From: Geodermatophilus obscurus DSM 43160
GTDB lineage: Bacteria; Actinomycetota; Actinomycetes; Mycobacteriales; Geodermatophilaceae
Length of the DNA: 64,000 nucleotides
Assembly (NCBI RefSeq): GCF_000025345.1
Contig: NC_013757.1
Span: forward strand, 4,464,001-4,528,000
Direction of reading: 5' to 3'
The notes beneath the pieces are model-generated. The model worked only from the letters and a program-made list of their open reading frames with translations, was not told the origin of the DNA and searched no databases. This document shows, piece after piece, positions 16,538 to 25,503 of this stretch. Each line of letters begins with the position of its first letter. The first letter of the stretch is position 1. The position numbers and the translations under genes were made by a program.

Positions 16538-17478
16538 GCACGACTGCCTCCCCCGGGCCCGGCCCGACCGCCGCCGTGCCGTCGTCCGCGACCCGCCGGG
16601 CGGGGTGGGACTGGTGGTTCCGGCCCGTCCCGCTGGCGCGGGTCGCGGTGTTCCGCACCATCGCCCACCTGTTCGTGCCGGTCGACGTCTTCCTGACCAC
16701 GGCGTGGGTGCGGGCGCACGCCGACGTCCCGACCGAGTGGTACGCGCCGCTGACCATCGGCCGGCTGCTGCCGCTGCCGACGCCCACCCCGGCGGTGGTG
16801 GTCGTCGTGCAGTGGGCCCTCGTCCTGGCCGCCCTGGCGGCGGCGACCGGCCGCGCCCCCCGCCTGCTCGGCACCGCGGTGTTCCTCCTCTACTTCGAGT
16901 GGATGGTTATCGCGATGAGCTACGGGAAGGTGGACCACGACCGGATCGCCTACCTCGTCGCGCTGGCGGTGCTGCCCACCATCGGGGGCGTGCGGTGGCG
17001 CGACAAGCGCTCCTCGGAGGCGGCCGGCTGGGCCATGGCGGCGGTCTTCGTCACCGTGATGCTCACCTACTTCCTGGCCGCCTGGGCCAAGATGCGCTTC
17101 GGCGGCTGGGACTGGGCCACCGGCTCGACGCTGGCCCGGGCGATCGTGCGGCGCGGGACCGTGCTGTCGGACTGGCTCCTCGAGACGCCCGGGCTGTTGG
17201 TGGGGGCCCAGTGGGCGATGCTGGCGCTGGAGTTGGCCGCACCGCTCATGCTGCTCGTCTGGTCGGCCCGCGCGCGCGTGGCGCTGGTGGTCTTCCTGCT
17301 CGGCTTCCACCTGGCCGTCTACGCCAGCGTGGCGATCATCTTCCTGCCGCACTGCGTGGCGATCCTGTCGATCCTGCCGTGGGAGCGGCTGCCCGAGGTC
17401 ACCCGCCGGCTGCGGTTCCCCACCGGCGGCGGGCGCCCGGCCGAGGTGTCCCCGGCCAGGGCCGCGCCACCGGGCTGA
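16534..17478 (+). CDS. HTTM domain protein (vitamin K-dependent gamma-carboxylase-like membrane protein)
   Basis: 314 residues with about seven hydrophobic segments. Hallmarks of the HTTM family: the N-terminal RVAVFRTIAHLFVPVD, WYAPLT, then LLYFEWMVIAMSYGKVDHD and FLAAWAKMRFGGWDW. Bacterial members are membrane proteins related to the catalytic part of gamma-glutamyl carboxylase, but lack shown activity; carboxylation of a peptide is only a possibility. The coupled upstream gene may be its partner or substrate. Confidence 0.8.
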   Translation: MSTTASPGPGPTAAVPSSATRRAGWDWWFRPVPLARVAVFRTIAHLFVPVDVFLTTAWVRAHADVPTEWYAPLTIGRLLPLPTPTPAVVVVVQWALVLAALAAATGRAPRLLGTAVFLLYFEWMVIAMSYGKVDHDRIAYLVALAVLPTIGGVRWRDKRSSEAAGWAMAAVFVTVMLTYFLAAWAKMRFGGWDWATGSTLARAIVRRGTVLSDWLLETPGLLVGAQWAMLALELAAPLMLLVWSARARVALVVFLLGFHLAVYASVAIIFLPHCVAILSILPWERLPEVTRRLRFPTGGGRPAEVSPARAAPPG

Positions 17479-17497
17479 GCCCGCACCCGGGACGGCG

Positions 17498-17791
17498 TCA
17501 GAGCAGGGCACCGATGCGGGCCGCCATGTCCGCCTCGTGCTGCTGGTAGGACGCCGCCACGCCGTCGAGGAGGCTGCCCATCCCGGTGAGCGCGTCGCTG
17601 ACCCCGTGGGCGCTGAGCCGCCACTGCTCGTAGAGCTCGGTGAAGCGGGCCGCGGCCTGGCTGTCGGTCCAGCCCTCGAGCACCGAGGCGTCGACGGTGC
17701 TCGACAGGGCGGTGTGCCGGGCGGTGGTGTCGGCGGCCTCGGCGCGGCACTGGCCGGCCAGCGACTGCAGGGTGGCGATCTCGACCTTCAC
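17498..17791 (-). CDS. WXG100-family (EsxA-like) protein
   Basis: 97 residues, two amphipathic helices joined by a turn at EGWTDSQA, where the canonical Trp-x-Gly reads Trp-Thr-Asp. The C-terminal YQQHEAD supplies a YxxxD/E-type type VII secretion signal. Size and layout fit a secreted helical-hairpin dimer. It starts at GTG with GGAGGA upstream and is divergent from a large FtsK-like ATPase, the expected motor. Only one WXG100 gene is present, so it may be a homodimer. Confidence 0.75.
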   Translation of the reverse strand: MKVEIATLQSLAGQCRAEAADTTARHTALSSTVDASVLEGWTDSQAAARFTELYEQWRLSAHGVSDALTGMGSLLDGVAASYQQHEADMAARIGALL

Positions 17792-17831
17792 GTGTCCTCC
17801 TCGTGGTCCGGGTCCGTCCCGGTCGGGGCGG

Positions 17832-17894
17832 ACGGTAGGGGTCCTCGCCCGGCATCCGGCCCCTGGCGTCCACAGCCCCGTCCGGCGTCCACAG
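17832..17894. promoter_or_regulatory. Divergent promoter region with direct repeat GGCGTCCACAG
   Basis: Between the WXG100 and FtsK genes, GGCGTCCACAG occurs at 17865-17875 and again at 17884-17894, 19 bases apart (about two helical turns), which suggests binding of a regulator on one DNA face. TACCGT on the minus strand at 17837-17832 is a possible -10 for the WXG100 gene. Confidence 0.45.
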
Positions 17895-17942
17895 ATCCGC
17901 GCGCGGACCCGGTGGGCGGTCTGCGGCGAGCAGGGTCACGGC

Positions 17943-20900
17943 GTGCCCGCCCGCTCCCACGCCACCCGGTGCTGGACCCTCGTCGCGCCCACCGGCGCCT
18001 TCGACGTGGCGGTCTCGGCCCGGAACGACGACCGCCTGGGCGCCGTCCTGCCCCCGCTGGCCGCCGCCCTGCGCCTGCCGTCCGCGGAGCTCTGGTCCGG
18101 CAGCACCCGGCTGGGCGACGAGCTGCCGCTGAGCGAGCCGGCGCTGGCGCACGGGGCGCTGCTGGGGCTGGGCCGGCCCGGCCCGCGCCCGGACGCCGCC
18201 GCACGGTCGAGCGCGCTGGAACTGCACGTCGTGGGAGGCCCGGATGCCGGCACGACCCTGTCGCTGGAGCGGGGCCGGCACGTCGTCGGCCGCGGAGCCG
18301 AGGCCACCGCCCGGCTGACCGATCCCGACGTGTCGCGCCGGCACCTGATGGTGGAGGTCGGCGCCGGGGACCTCACCGTGCGCGACCTCGGGTCCAGCAA
18401 CGGCAGCGAGCTTGGCGGCGTGCCGCTCGACGGGGAGCCGCGTCCCTGGCCGGCGGGCGCGCCGCTCCGGCTGGGGTCCAGCACGCTGCGGACCGCCGGG
18501 CCCGGGAGCGCCCGGGCCACCCTGCGGACGGGGGACGGCGGACGGCTGCGCCTGCAGCCGCGCCCGCGGCTGCACCCGCCGCGCGAGGACGTCGAGGTCG
18601 CCTTCCCGGCCGCGCCCACCCCCGCGCCACCCCGCCGGCTGGCGTGGGTCGCCGTGGCGCTGCCGGCGGTGGGAGGTGTGGTCCTGGCCTGGGTGCTGGA
18701 CTCGCCGCACTTCCTCTTCTTCGCCCTGCTGAGCCCGGTGGTGGCGGTCGGTACCTGGTTGTCCGACCGGTGGTCGGGCCGGCGCAGCTCCCGACGTGCC
18801 CGCGCCACCCACGCAGCCGAGCTCGCCGCGGCGCGGGACCGGCTGGCGGCAGCGCTCCGCGCCGACGAGCGCTACGCGGCGGCCGCGCACCCGGACCTCG
18901 CCGCCCTCACCACCGCCGCGCGGCGGCGGTCGACCGACCTCTGGCAGCGCCGCCGAGGGGACGCCGACGCGCTCGCCGTGCGGATCGGAACCGGCCCCGG
19001 GGAGTCCCGCGTGGTGCGGTTGGAGTCCGACGGTCCCCCCCGGCGGGAGCCGTCGGACTCGCTGCCCGTCGTCGTCGCGCTGGGCGGCACCGGTGGGTTG
19101 GGGGTCGCCGGTCCGCGCGCCCCGGCGGTGGGCGTCCTCAGCGCCGTCCTCGGTCAGCTGGCAGCCCTGCACGCCCCCGGTGAGGTGGAGCTGGCGCTGC
19201 TCACCACACCGGACCGGCTGGCCGACTGGGCGTGGCTGCGGTGGCTCCCGCACCTCGCCGCCGAGGCGGTGCACGTCCACTCCGCTCCCCCGGCCGACGC
19301 GGCCGACGGGGACTCGCTGCGGTGGTTCACCGCCCTGCTGTCCCGGCGGACCGCGGCGGAGGACAGCGCACCCGGCTGGATCGTCGTGCTGGTCGACCGG
19401 CCGGTCGGCCCCCGCCTGCTCGCCGCCCTGCGCACGGCCCGTTCCGCCGGCGTCGTCCCCCTGGCCTGCGGGTCGTCGGTAGCCGACCTCCCCGGGCTGG
19501 GCGAGGCGGTGCTGCAGCTCGGTGGGGAGACCGGCGGGCAGGCGATCCTCCTCCGGTCCGGTGCGGGCCGGCGGCCGGTCACGGCGGTCGACCACCTGCC
19601 CCGCCGCGTGGCCGCGCAGCTGGCTCGCGACCTGGCCGCGCTGGCACCGGCCACCTCCGAGGCCGCCCTCCCCCGGCACGTCCGGCTGCTCGACCTGCGG
19701 GCCGCCGGGGCGGCCCCCGCACCTGCGGGCGCGCCGTCCGGCGGCTGGTCCCGCGCCCGGGACTCGCTCGTCGCGACGCTGGGCCGCACCGCGACCGGCG
19801 ACCTGTCGGTCGACCTGTGCCGGCACGGACCGCACGTCCTGGTGGCCGGGACGACGGGCTCCGGCAAGTCCGAGCTGCTGCAGACCCTCATCGCCGGCCT
19901 GGCCCTGGCACACCCGCCGGACCGCTGCTCGTTCCTGCTCGTCGACTACAAGGGCGGCGCGGCGTTCGCCGAGGCGGCCGCGCTCCCGCACACCGTCGGC
20001 CTGCTGACCGACCTCGACGGCGCGGCCACCGCCCGTGCGCTCCGGTCGCTCACCGCCGAGCTCACCCGGCGCGAGGCCCTCCTCGCCGCCCACGGCGTGC
20101 CGGACCTGAGCGCCCTGCCCGACGCGGTGGAGCTGGCCCGGCTGGTGATCGTCGTCGACGAGTTCGCCGGGCTGGCCGAGGAGCTGCCCGCCTTCCTGTC
20201 CGGGCTCGTCGGGATCGCGCAGCGGGGTCGCTCGCTGGGCGTGCACCTGGTCCTGGCCACCCAGCGGCCCAGCGGGGTCGTCTCCCCCGAGATCCGGTCC
20301 AACTGCACGCTGCGCGTCTGCCTGCGGACGACCGACGAGGCGGAGTCCCGGGACGTCCTGGGCTCCGCACAGGCCGCCGTCCTGCCGGTCGACACCCCCG
20401 GCCGCGGCTACCTGAGGGCCGGCGGGGGCGCCGCCGTGCTCTTCCAGGCCGCGAGGGTCAGCGGCGGCTCCCTCGACGTCCGGGACGGTGGACCGCAGGT
20501 GGCTCCCTGGCGCTGGCCGGCCCCCCTGGCGCCCGCGGCGGAGGCGGGACCGGCCGGGCGGAGCGACCTCGCCGTGCTGACCGAGGCGCTGGTGCGCCGG
20601 GCCGGCGAGACGGGTCTGCCGCTGCCGCACCGGCCCTGGCGCCCCGCCCTCCCCGACCACCTGACCGCCGAGGACCTCGAGCACCGGGGTGGGCAGCTCG
20701 CCGCGGCGGACCGGTTGCGACTGGGGTTGCTGGACCGCCCGGACGTGCAGGCGCAGGAGCCGGTCGAGCTGGACCTGGCCCGCGCCGGCGGATGGCTCGC
20801 GGTCGGCGGGCCCCGCAGCGGGCGGACGACGTTCCTGCGGACCGCGCTGGCCGAAGCGGTCAGCGCACTGGCCCCTGACCGGCTGCACGTGCACGTGCTC

Positions 20901-22142
20901 GACCACGGCGGAGGCGGACTGGCCGCGGCGGTGGCCGGTCTGCCGCACACCGGCACCGCGGTCGGCCAGGACGACGCCCTGCGCACCGTGCGGCTGCTGG
21001 ACCGGCTGGCGCAGGAGGTGGCCGCACGGCGCGCCGCCCCGTCGGGAGACCCGCCGCCGCACCTGCTGCTGCTCGTCGACGGCGCGGAGTCGGTCATGGC
21101 GCAGCTGGACGAGTTCGATCCGGGACGGGGATCGGCGGCGTTGCTGCGCGTGGTCCGGGACGGCGGAGCGGCCGGGCTGACGTGCCTGCTCACCGCCGAC
21201 CGGGCGGTGCCGGGCGGCCGGCTGGCCAACGCCGTCGACACCCGGCTGGTGCTGCCGCTGGCCGACCGGGCCGACTACGCCGTCGCCGGTGTCCCGGCCG
21301 GCAACGTGCCCGGGCACCGGCCGCCGGGGCGCGCGCTGGTGGGCGAGGACGCCCGGGAGTGCCAGCTCGCGCTGCCCCGCCAGCTGCCCGGCACCTGGCC
21401 GGCCGCCGCCCCCGGACGGCGACGGCCGCTGTCGGTCCCCGAGCTGCCGGCCGCGCCCGTACTGCCGCTGCCGGAGTCGACCGACACGGGGCACCCGCTG
21501 CTGCTGCCGGTCGGTCCGGGCGGCGACGACGGCGGCGTGCTGACCATCGACCTGACACGCACCGGAGGCCTGCTCGTCGCCGGGCCGCCCGGCAGCGGCC
21601 GGACCACGGCGCTGGAGTCCTGCGCCCGCCACCTCGCCGCCGCGGGCGTCGCGGTCCTGCACGTGGTCCGGAGCACGCTGGACGCGGACGACGCGCCGGG
21701 GCGGTTGCGGCTGGACGCCACGGACGTCGCCGGCTGGCAGACGTGGCTCGCCGGGCTGCACGGCGACCCGGCCGCCGTGGTCGTCGACGACGCCGCGCTG
21801 CTCGCCGACTCCGCGGTGCTCGCTGCGCTGCCCGCGACGGAGTCCGTTCCGGACGTCGTCCTCGTCATGGCGGGGACGGCCGCCGAGCTGTCGGCCGCCT
21901 ACCGGGGTCCGGTGCCCGCGCTGCGGCGGCGGCGCAGCGGCCTGCTGTTGTCCCCGGGTCCCGGGGACGCCGACCTGCTCGCCATCCGGCTCCCCCGCAC
22001 GCCGGTCCCCGCGCGCCCCGGCTCGGGCTGGCTGGTGGTGTCGGGCACCGCGCAGCGGGTCCAGGTGGCCCGCCGCGACCCGCCGGCGGGGAGCCCGGTC
22101 GAGGCGCTCACGAGCAGCGGGATGTGCGGAGCGAGGCGGTGA
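17943..22142 (+). CDS. FHA-FtsK/SpoIIIE ATPase, EccC-like type VII secretion motor
   Basis: 1,399 residues. Order: a ubiquitin-like N-terminal domain (about 1-85), an FHA domain (about 100-165, with GRG, SRRH and SSNG binding loops), two membrane helices (about 233-272), a degraded first ATPase region, then three P-loop positions. P-loop 1, GTTGSGKS at 636-643, is canonical with Walker B VIVVDE near 737. P-loops 2 (GGPRSGRTT, 955-963) and 3 (AGPPGSGRTT, 1213-1222) have Arg for the Walker Lys. This matches EccC, where the first full domain is the active motor and later ones bind substrate. No EccB, EccD, EccE or mycosin is nearby. GTG 17943 is chosen because upstream sequence lies antisense to the WXG100 gene. 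Confidence 0.88.
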   Translation: MPARSHATRCWTLVAPTGAFDVAVSARNDDRLGAVLPPLAAALRLPSAELWSGSTRLGDELPLSEPALAHGALLGLGRPGPRPDAAARSSALELHVVGGPDAGTTLSLERGRHVVGRGAEATARLTDPDVSRRHLMVEVGAGDLTVRDLGSSNGSELGGVPLDGEPRPWPAGAPLRLGSSTLRTAGPGSARATLRTGDGGRLRLQPRPRLHPPREDVEVAFPAAPTPAPPRRLAWVAVALPAVGGVVLAWVLDSPHFLFFALLSPVVAVGTWLSDRWSGRRSSRRARATHAAELAAARDRLAAALRADERYAAAAHPDLAALTTAARRRSTDLWQRRRGDADALAVRIGTGPGESRVVRLESDGPPRREPSDSLPVVVALGGTGGLGVAGPRAPAVGVLSAVLGQLAALHAPGEVELALLTTPDRLADWAWLRWLPHLAAEAVHVHSAPPADAADGDSLRWFTALLSRRTAAEDSAPGWIVVLVDRPVGPRLLAALRTARSAGVVPLACGSSVADLPGLGEAVLQLGGETGGQAILLRSGAGRRPVTAVDHLPRRVAAQLARDLAALAPATSEAALPRHVRLLDLRAAGAAPAPAGAPSGGWSRARDSLVATLGRTATGDLSVDLCRHGPHVLVAGTTGSGKSELLQTLIAGLALAHPPDRCSFLLVDYKGGAAFAEAAALPHTVGLLTDLDGAATARALRSLTAELTRREALLAAHGVPDLSALPDAVELARLVIVVDEFAGLAEELPAFLSGLVGIAQRGRSLGVHLVLATQRPSGVVSPEIRSNCTLRVCLRTTDEAESRDVLGSAQAAVLPVDTPGRGYLRAGGGAAVLFQAARVSGGSLDVRDGGPQVAPWRWPAPLAPAAEAGPAGRSDLAVLTEALVRRAGETGLPLPHRPWRPALPDHLTAEDLEHRGGQLAAADRLRLGLLDRPDVQAQEPVELDLARAGGWLAVGGPRSGRTTFLRTALAEAVSALAPDRLHVHVLDHGGGGLAAAVAGLPHTGTAVGQDDALRTVRLLDRLAQEVAARRAAPSGDPPPHLLLLVDGAESVMAQLDEFDPGRGSAALLRVVRDGGAAGLTCLLTADRAVPGGRLANAVDTRLVLPLADRADYAVAGVPAGNVPGHRPPGRALVGEDARECQLALPRQLPGTWPAAAPGRRRPLSVPELPAAPVLPLPESTDTGHPLLLPVGPGGDDGGVLTIDLTRTGGLLVAGPPGSGRTTALESCARHLAAAGVAVLHVVRSTLDADDAPGRLRLDATDVAGWQTWLAGLHGDPAAVVVDDAALLADSAVLAALPATESVPDVVLVMAGTAAELSAAYRGPVPALRRRRSGLLLSPGPGDADLLAIRLPRTPVPARPGSGWLVVSGTAQRVQVARRDPPAGSPVEALTSSGMCGARR

Positions 22143-22162
22143 CCGCCCGCTCCGGGCCGCAC

Positions 22163-22675
22163 TCAGAGCAGCTCGAGCAGCGCCCCGATCTCCTGGGTGG
22201 CGTACCAGGCGAGCTCGTGCCCCTCCGCCTGATCGACGACGAACTGCGCGTCCTCGCTGCCGAGGTCGGCCTCGAGCACCACGTTGACCGCCGCCCGGAC
22301 GTCGTCCTCGGCCTCGGCGTCGTCCACGTGCGCGCTGGCCACGTCGGCCAGGGCGACGTCCCCGGTGACGCGGACGGCACCGCGGTCGGCGTCGGGGTCC
22401 TCGATGTCGACGACCGCGGCGTCGGGGACGTCGGCGGCCAGCACGACCCGCCGCCGAGCCGCCGAGGGGTCGACGTCGACGAGCCGGAGGCTGGCCCGCG
22501 CGGCCGCCAGCAGGGCGGCGTACTCGAGTTCCTCCTCGTCAGCTCCGGCGTCACTGAGGGCGTAGAACTCCCGCAGACCCGGGGTGACCGCGAAGGCGGT
22601 GAGCGGGCCGGTGAGCCGCCCGTCGTCCACGAGGGTCCCCAGGACGCTCGTCGTGGCGGGCAGGTAGACACGCAC
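22163..22675 (-). CDS. DUF6912 family protein
   Basis: 170 residues, starting VRVYLPATTSVL and rich in Asp, Glu and Ala. The family is conserved in actinobacteria and has no known activity. The gene is convergent with the FtsK-like gene (21 bases between stops) and follows the WS/DGAT-like gene on the same strand with a 72-base gap. No membrane segment or catalytic motif is visible. Confidence 0.75.
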   Translation of the reverse strand: MRVYLPATTSVLGTLVDDGRLTGPLTAFAVTPGLREFYALSDAGADEEELEYAALLAAARASLRLVDVDPSAARRRVVLAADVPDAAVVDIEDPDADRGAVRVTGDVALADVASAHVDDAEAEDDVRAAVNVVLEADLGSEDAQFVVDQAEGHELAWYATQEIGALLELL

Positions 22676-22747
22676 CGGGCTGGCTCCTTCGCGCTGGGCG
22701 GACGCCCGACGGTATCCCGGCGCCCGGGCGGTCCCGCCCGCCCCGGG

Positions 22748-24127
22748 TCAGCCCGCGGTCTCGACCAGGCCGGCGAGCTCCTGCTCGATGAGGTCGGCGA
22801 GCACGTCGACGTCCCCGACGCCGTCGCGGTCGGCGTTCAGGCCGAAGAAGACGCGGCCGTCGTAGCTCGTGATGCCCACCGACAGGCCCTGCCCCGGAGC
22901 CAGCGGGACGACGGGGAAGACCTCCAGCATCCGGGCGCCGGCGGCGTAGAGCGGCACCTGCGGGCCCGGCACGTTGGTGACCACCAGGTTGGCCATCCGG
23001 CGGGACAGGCCGCGCGCCGCCCGGGCGCCGAGCGCGTGCAGCGTCGGCGGGGCGAAGCCGGTGAGCGCGATGAGCGTGTCCGCGCCGACCGACCGGCCGT
23101 GCTGGCTCACACCGCGCATCGCGAAGCTCAGCCGCGCCAGCCGGACCCGCGGGTTCGGCTCCCCGACCGGCAGATCCACCAGGTAGCTCGACACCCGGGT
23201 GCCCGGGACCTCCTCCCCCTCGTCCTGCACCGACACCGGCACCAGCGCCCGCACCGAGGTCGAGCCGACGACGGCCTGGCCCCGCGACAGCAGCCAGTCC
23301 CGCAGCGCCCCGGTCACCACGGTCAGCAGCACGTCGTTGACCGTTCCGCCGTGCGCCTTGCGGACCCGCTTGACGTCGTCGAGCTCGGCCCGGGCGACCG
23401 CGACCCGGCGCTGGCTGCCGCTGACCGCGTTCAGGGGGCTGTGCGGCGCCGGGAACAGGGCCGACCGCGCCGCCCGCACCGCCCCGCCGGCCGCGCTGGT
23501 CAGCCGCGCGCCGGTGGCCCGGGCGTCGGTGACGGCGTGCCGGGCGGTCTGCACGACCGCCGAAGGGCGCTGCACGTACTCCTCCACCGCCTGGCCGACC
23601 AACCGCAGTGCACCGGGCAACGGGCGGGGGCGCCAGTGCTCCGGCTCGGGGAGGAACGCGTCGGGCGAGTCGTCGAGCAGGACCTGGCCGATGTCGACGG
23701 TGCCCAACCCGTCGACCAGCGCCGGGTGCGTCTTGGTGATCACCGCGACCCGGCCCTCGGGCAGGCCCTCCACGAGGTAGAGCTCCCACAGCGGCCGGTT
23801 GCGGTCCAGCGGCCGCGCGACCACCCGGGAGACCAGGTCCAGCAGCTGGGCCTGCGTCCCCGGCCGGGGCACCGCGGACCGGCGGACGTGGTACTCGACG
23901 TCGAAGTCGGGGTCGTCGGCCCACACCGGGTTGGCCAGGTGACCGGGCACCTCGAGGACACGCTGCCGGTAGCGCGGGACCAGGGGCAGACGGGCCTCCA
24001 CCAGCGAGGCGAGCGCGTCCAGACCGCCCGTGGACGGCTCGAGCACGAGCACGCCGGCCACGTGCATCGGGTTGTCCGGCTTCTCCAGGTAGAGGAACGA
24101 CGCGTCCAGGGTGGTCAGGCGCTCCAC
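22748..24127 (-). CDS. WS/DGAT-like O-acyltransferase with atypical active site
   Basis: 459 residues with the wax ester synthase/diacylglycerol acyltransferase fold: start VERLTTLDASFLYLEKPDNP, ending region SVGITSYDGRVFFGLNADRD. The catalytic HHxxxDG here reads HPALVDG: the second, catalytic His is Pro in the DNA (cac ccg gcg ctg). The conserved NVPGP of the C-terminal half is intact. Activity as a wax ester or triacylglycerol synthase is therefore doubtful. GTG 24127 is supported by GGAGGAG 7 bases upstream and the conserved start; ATG 24157 is the alternative. Confidence 0.85.
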   Translation of the reverse strand: MERLTTLDASFLYLEKPDNPMHVAGVLVLEPSTGGLDALASLVEARLPLVPRYRQRVLEVPGHLANPVWADDPDFDVEYHVRRSAVPRPGTQAQLLDLVSRVVARPLDRNRPLWELYLVEGLPEGRVAVITKTHPALVDGLGTVDIGQVLLDDSPDAFLPEPEHWRPRPLPGALRLVGQAVEEYVQRPSAVVQTARHAVTDARATGARLTSAAGGAVRAARSALFPAPHSPLNAVSGSQRRVAVARAELDDVKRVRKAHGGTVNDVLLTVVTGALRDWLLSRGQAVVGSTSVRALVPVSVQDEGEEVPGTRVSSYLVDLPVGEPNPRVRLARLSFAMRGVSQHGRSVGADTLIALTGFAPPTLHALGARAARGLSRRMANLVVTNVPGPQVPLYAAGARMLEVFPVVPLAPGQGLSVGITSYDGRVFFGLNADRDGVGDVDVLADLIEQELAGLVETAG

Positions 24128-24207
24128 CTCAGGTCTCCTCCCGGTCGGGGTCCCCACGCTACGACGCGGCGCCGTCGAGGGGCATCCCGGACGGAGTGGT
24201 CGCCGCC

Positions 24208-25503
24208 TCAGCCGGCGCGGCGGCGCAGCCGCGGGCGCCCGCGACCGGAGGTCGGCACCGGCACACCGGTGAGCGCCGCCGCCACGGACCGCAGCTCCTC
24301 CCGCAGCGGGGAGGACGGCGCCACCTCGGCCAGCGTGCGCCCCTCAGCCAGCGCCGCATCGGTGGCGCGTCGGTCGGCGGGCAGGAAGAAGCCCACCTCG
24401 CGGCCGGCGAAGCGCTCGAGCGCGTCCCCGATCTCACGGCGGGGGTCACCGGGCACCGGGCCACGCCGCACCTGGTTGACGACCACGACCGGCTCGACGT
24501 CGGGGAGCACGTCACGCAGCTCCCCGAGGGCGCGGATGCTCCGCTGCAGTGCCACGGGGTCCGCGCCGCTGACGCAGAGCACGACGTCCGCGGCCTCGAG
24601 GACGGTGAGCGTCACGCCGTTGCGCCGGGGCGCCGCGGTGTCGAAGGAGAGCTCCTCGTCCTCCTCCAGGCTGAACGCGCAGTCCACCACGGTGAGCTCG
24701 GCACTGCGGCGCACCTCGTCGAGGACGGCGGCCACGGCGCGCGGGCGCAGCTCGGGCCAGCGGTCCGCACGTGCCAGACCGGTGAGCACACCCAGCCGCG
24801 GGCGCACCGCCCACGCCAGGCGGCCGAGCGCCGCCTCGTCGAGGGTGCCCGCGGCCGCCTGCCGGGCCGCGCCGGCCAGGCCGGGTGACTCGTCGAGCAG
24901 GCCGAGCACCTGGGCCACCACACCGCCGTAGACGTCGGCGTCCACCAGCAGGGTCGGCACCTCCAGCCGGGCGGCCTCGTCGGCCAGCCCCACGGCCACC
25001 GTGGTGCGGCCGGGCGCGCCGGTCGGGCCCCAGACCGCCACCACCCGACCGCGGCCGGCCGGCCGTTCCGGCGCGGGCTCGGGCAGCCCGTGCGCCGGCA
25101 GGGCCGCCCGAGGGTCGGCGATGTCCCGCCCGGGGGCCGAGCCTCCGGCCACCGCCTCGCGGAGCGCCCGGGCGATCTCCTCCGGCTGGGCGTCGGCCGG
25201 CAGCACCCGCCCGACCCCGAGGCCGCGCAGCCGGTCCGCGGCCCGCTCGTCCCCGGGGTCCACCAGCCCGACGACGGCCACCCCGGCCGCCGACAGCCGG
25301 GCGACGGCGTCCCCGTCGAGGCGACGCAGGTCCGCCGACAGGAGGGCGGCCTGCGCCGTCCCCGTGGCCGCTGCGGCCAGCAGCTCGGAGACGTCCACGC
25401 ACCGGCGGACGACGGTGACGCCGTGGTCGGCCCGGTCGAGGGCACCGACCAGCGCGGACTCCCAGCCGGCGCCGGTGACGGCGGTGACCACCTGCACTGC
25501 CAT
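24208..25503 (-). CDS. CpaE-like (MinD/ParA family) ATPase
   Basis: 431 residues. The N-terminal 115 residues resemble a degenerate receiver domain (LLSADLRRLDGDAVARL, GLVDPGDERA), as in the Tad-pilus protein CpaE. A deviant Walker A, GPTGAPGRTT, sits near residue 160 and lacks both Lys residues of KGGxGKTT; Walker B-like LLVDADVYGG and VVDCAF follow. ATG 25503 shares a base with the stop of the SAF gene, giving a tight operon. Role in pilus or secretion machinery placement is inferred; no TadA, pilin or TadB/C is in the window. Confidence 0.75.
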   Translation of the reverse strand: MAVQVVTAVTGAGWESALVGALDRADHGVTVVRRCVDVSELLAAAATGTAQAALLSADLRRLDGDAVARLSAAGVAVVGLVDPGDERAADRLRGLGVGRVLPADAQPEEIARALREAVAGGSAPGRDIADPRAALPAHGLPEPAPERPAGRGRVVAVWGPTGAPGRTTVAVGLADEAARLEVPTLLVDADVYGGVVAQVLGLLDESPGLAGAARQAAAGTLDEAALGRLAWAVRPRLGVLTGLARADRWPELRPRAVAAVLDEVRRSAELTVVDCAFSLEEDEELSFDTAAPRRNGVTLTVLEAADVVLCVSGADPVALQRSIRALGELRDVLPDVEPVVVVNQVRRGPVPGDPRREIGDALERFAGREVGFFLPADRRATDAALAEGRTLAEVAPSSPLREELRSVAAALTGVPVPTSGRGRPRLRRRAG

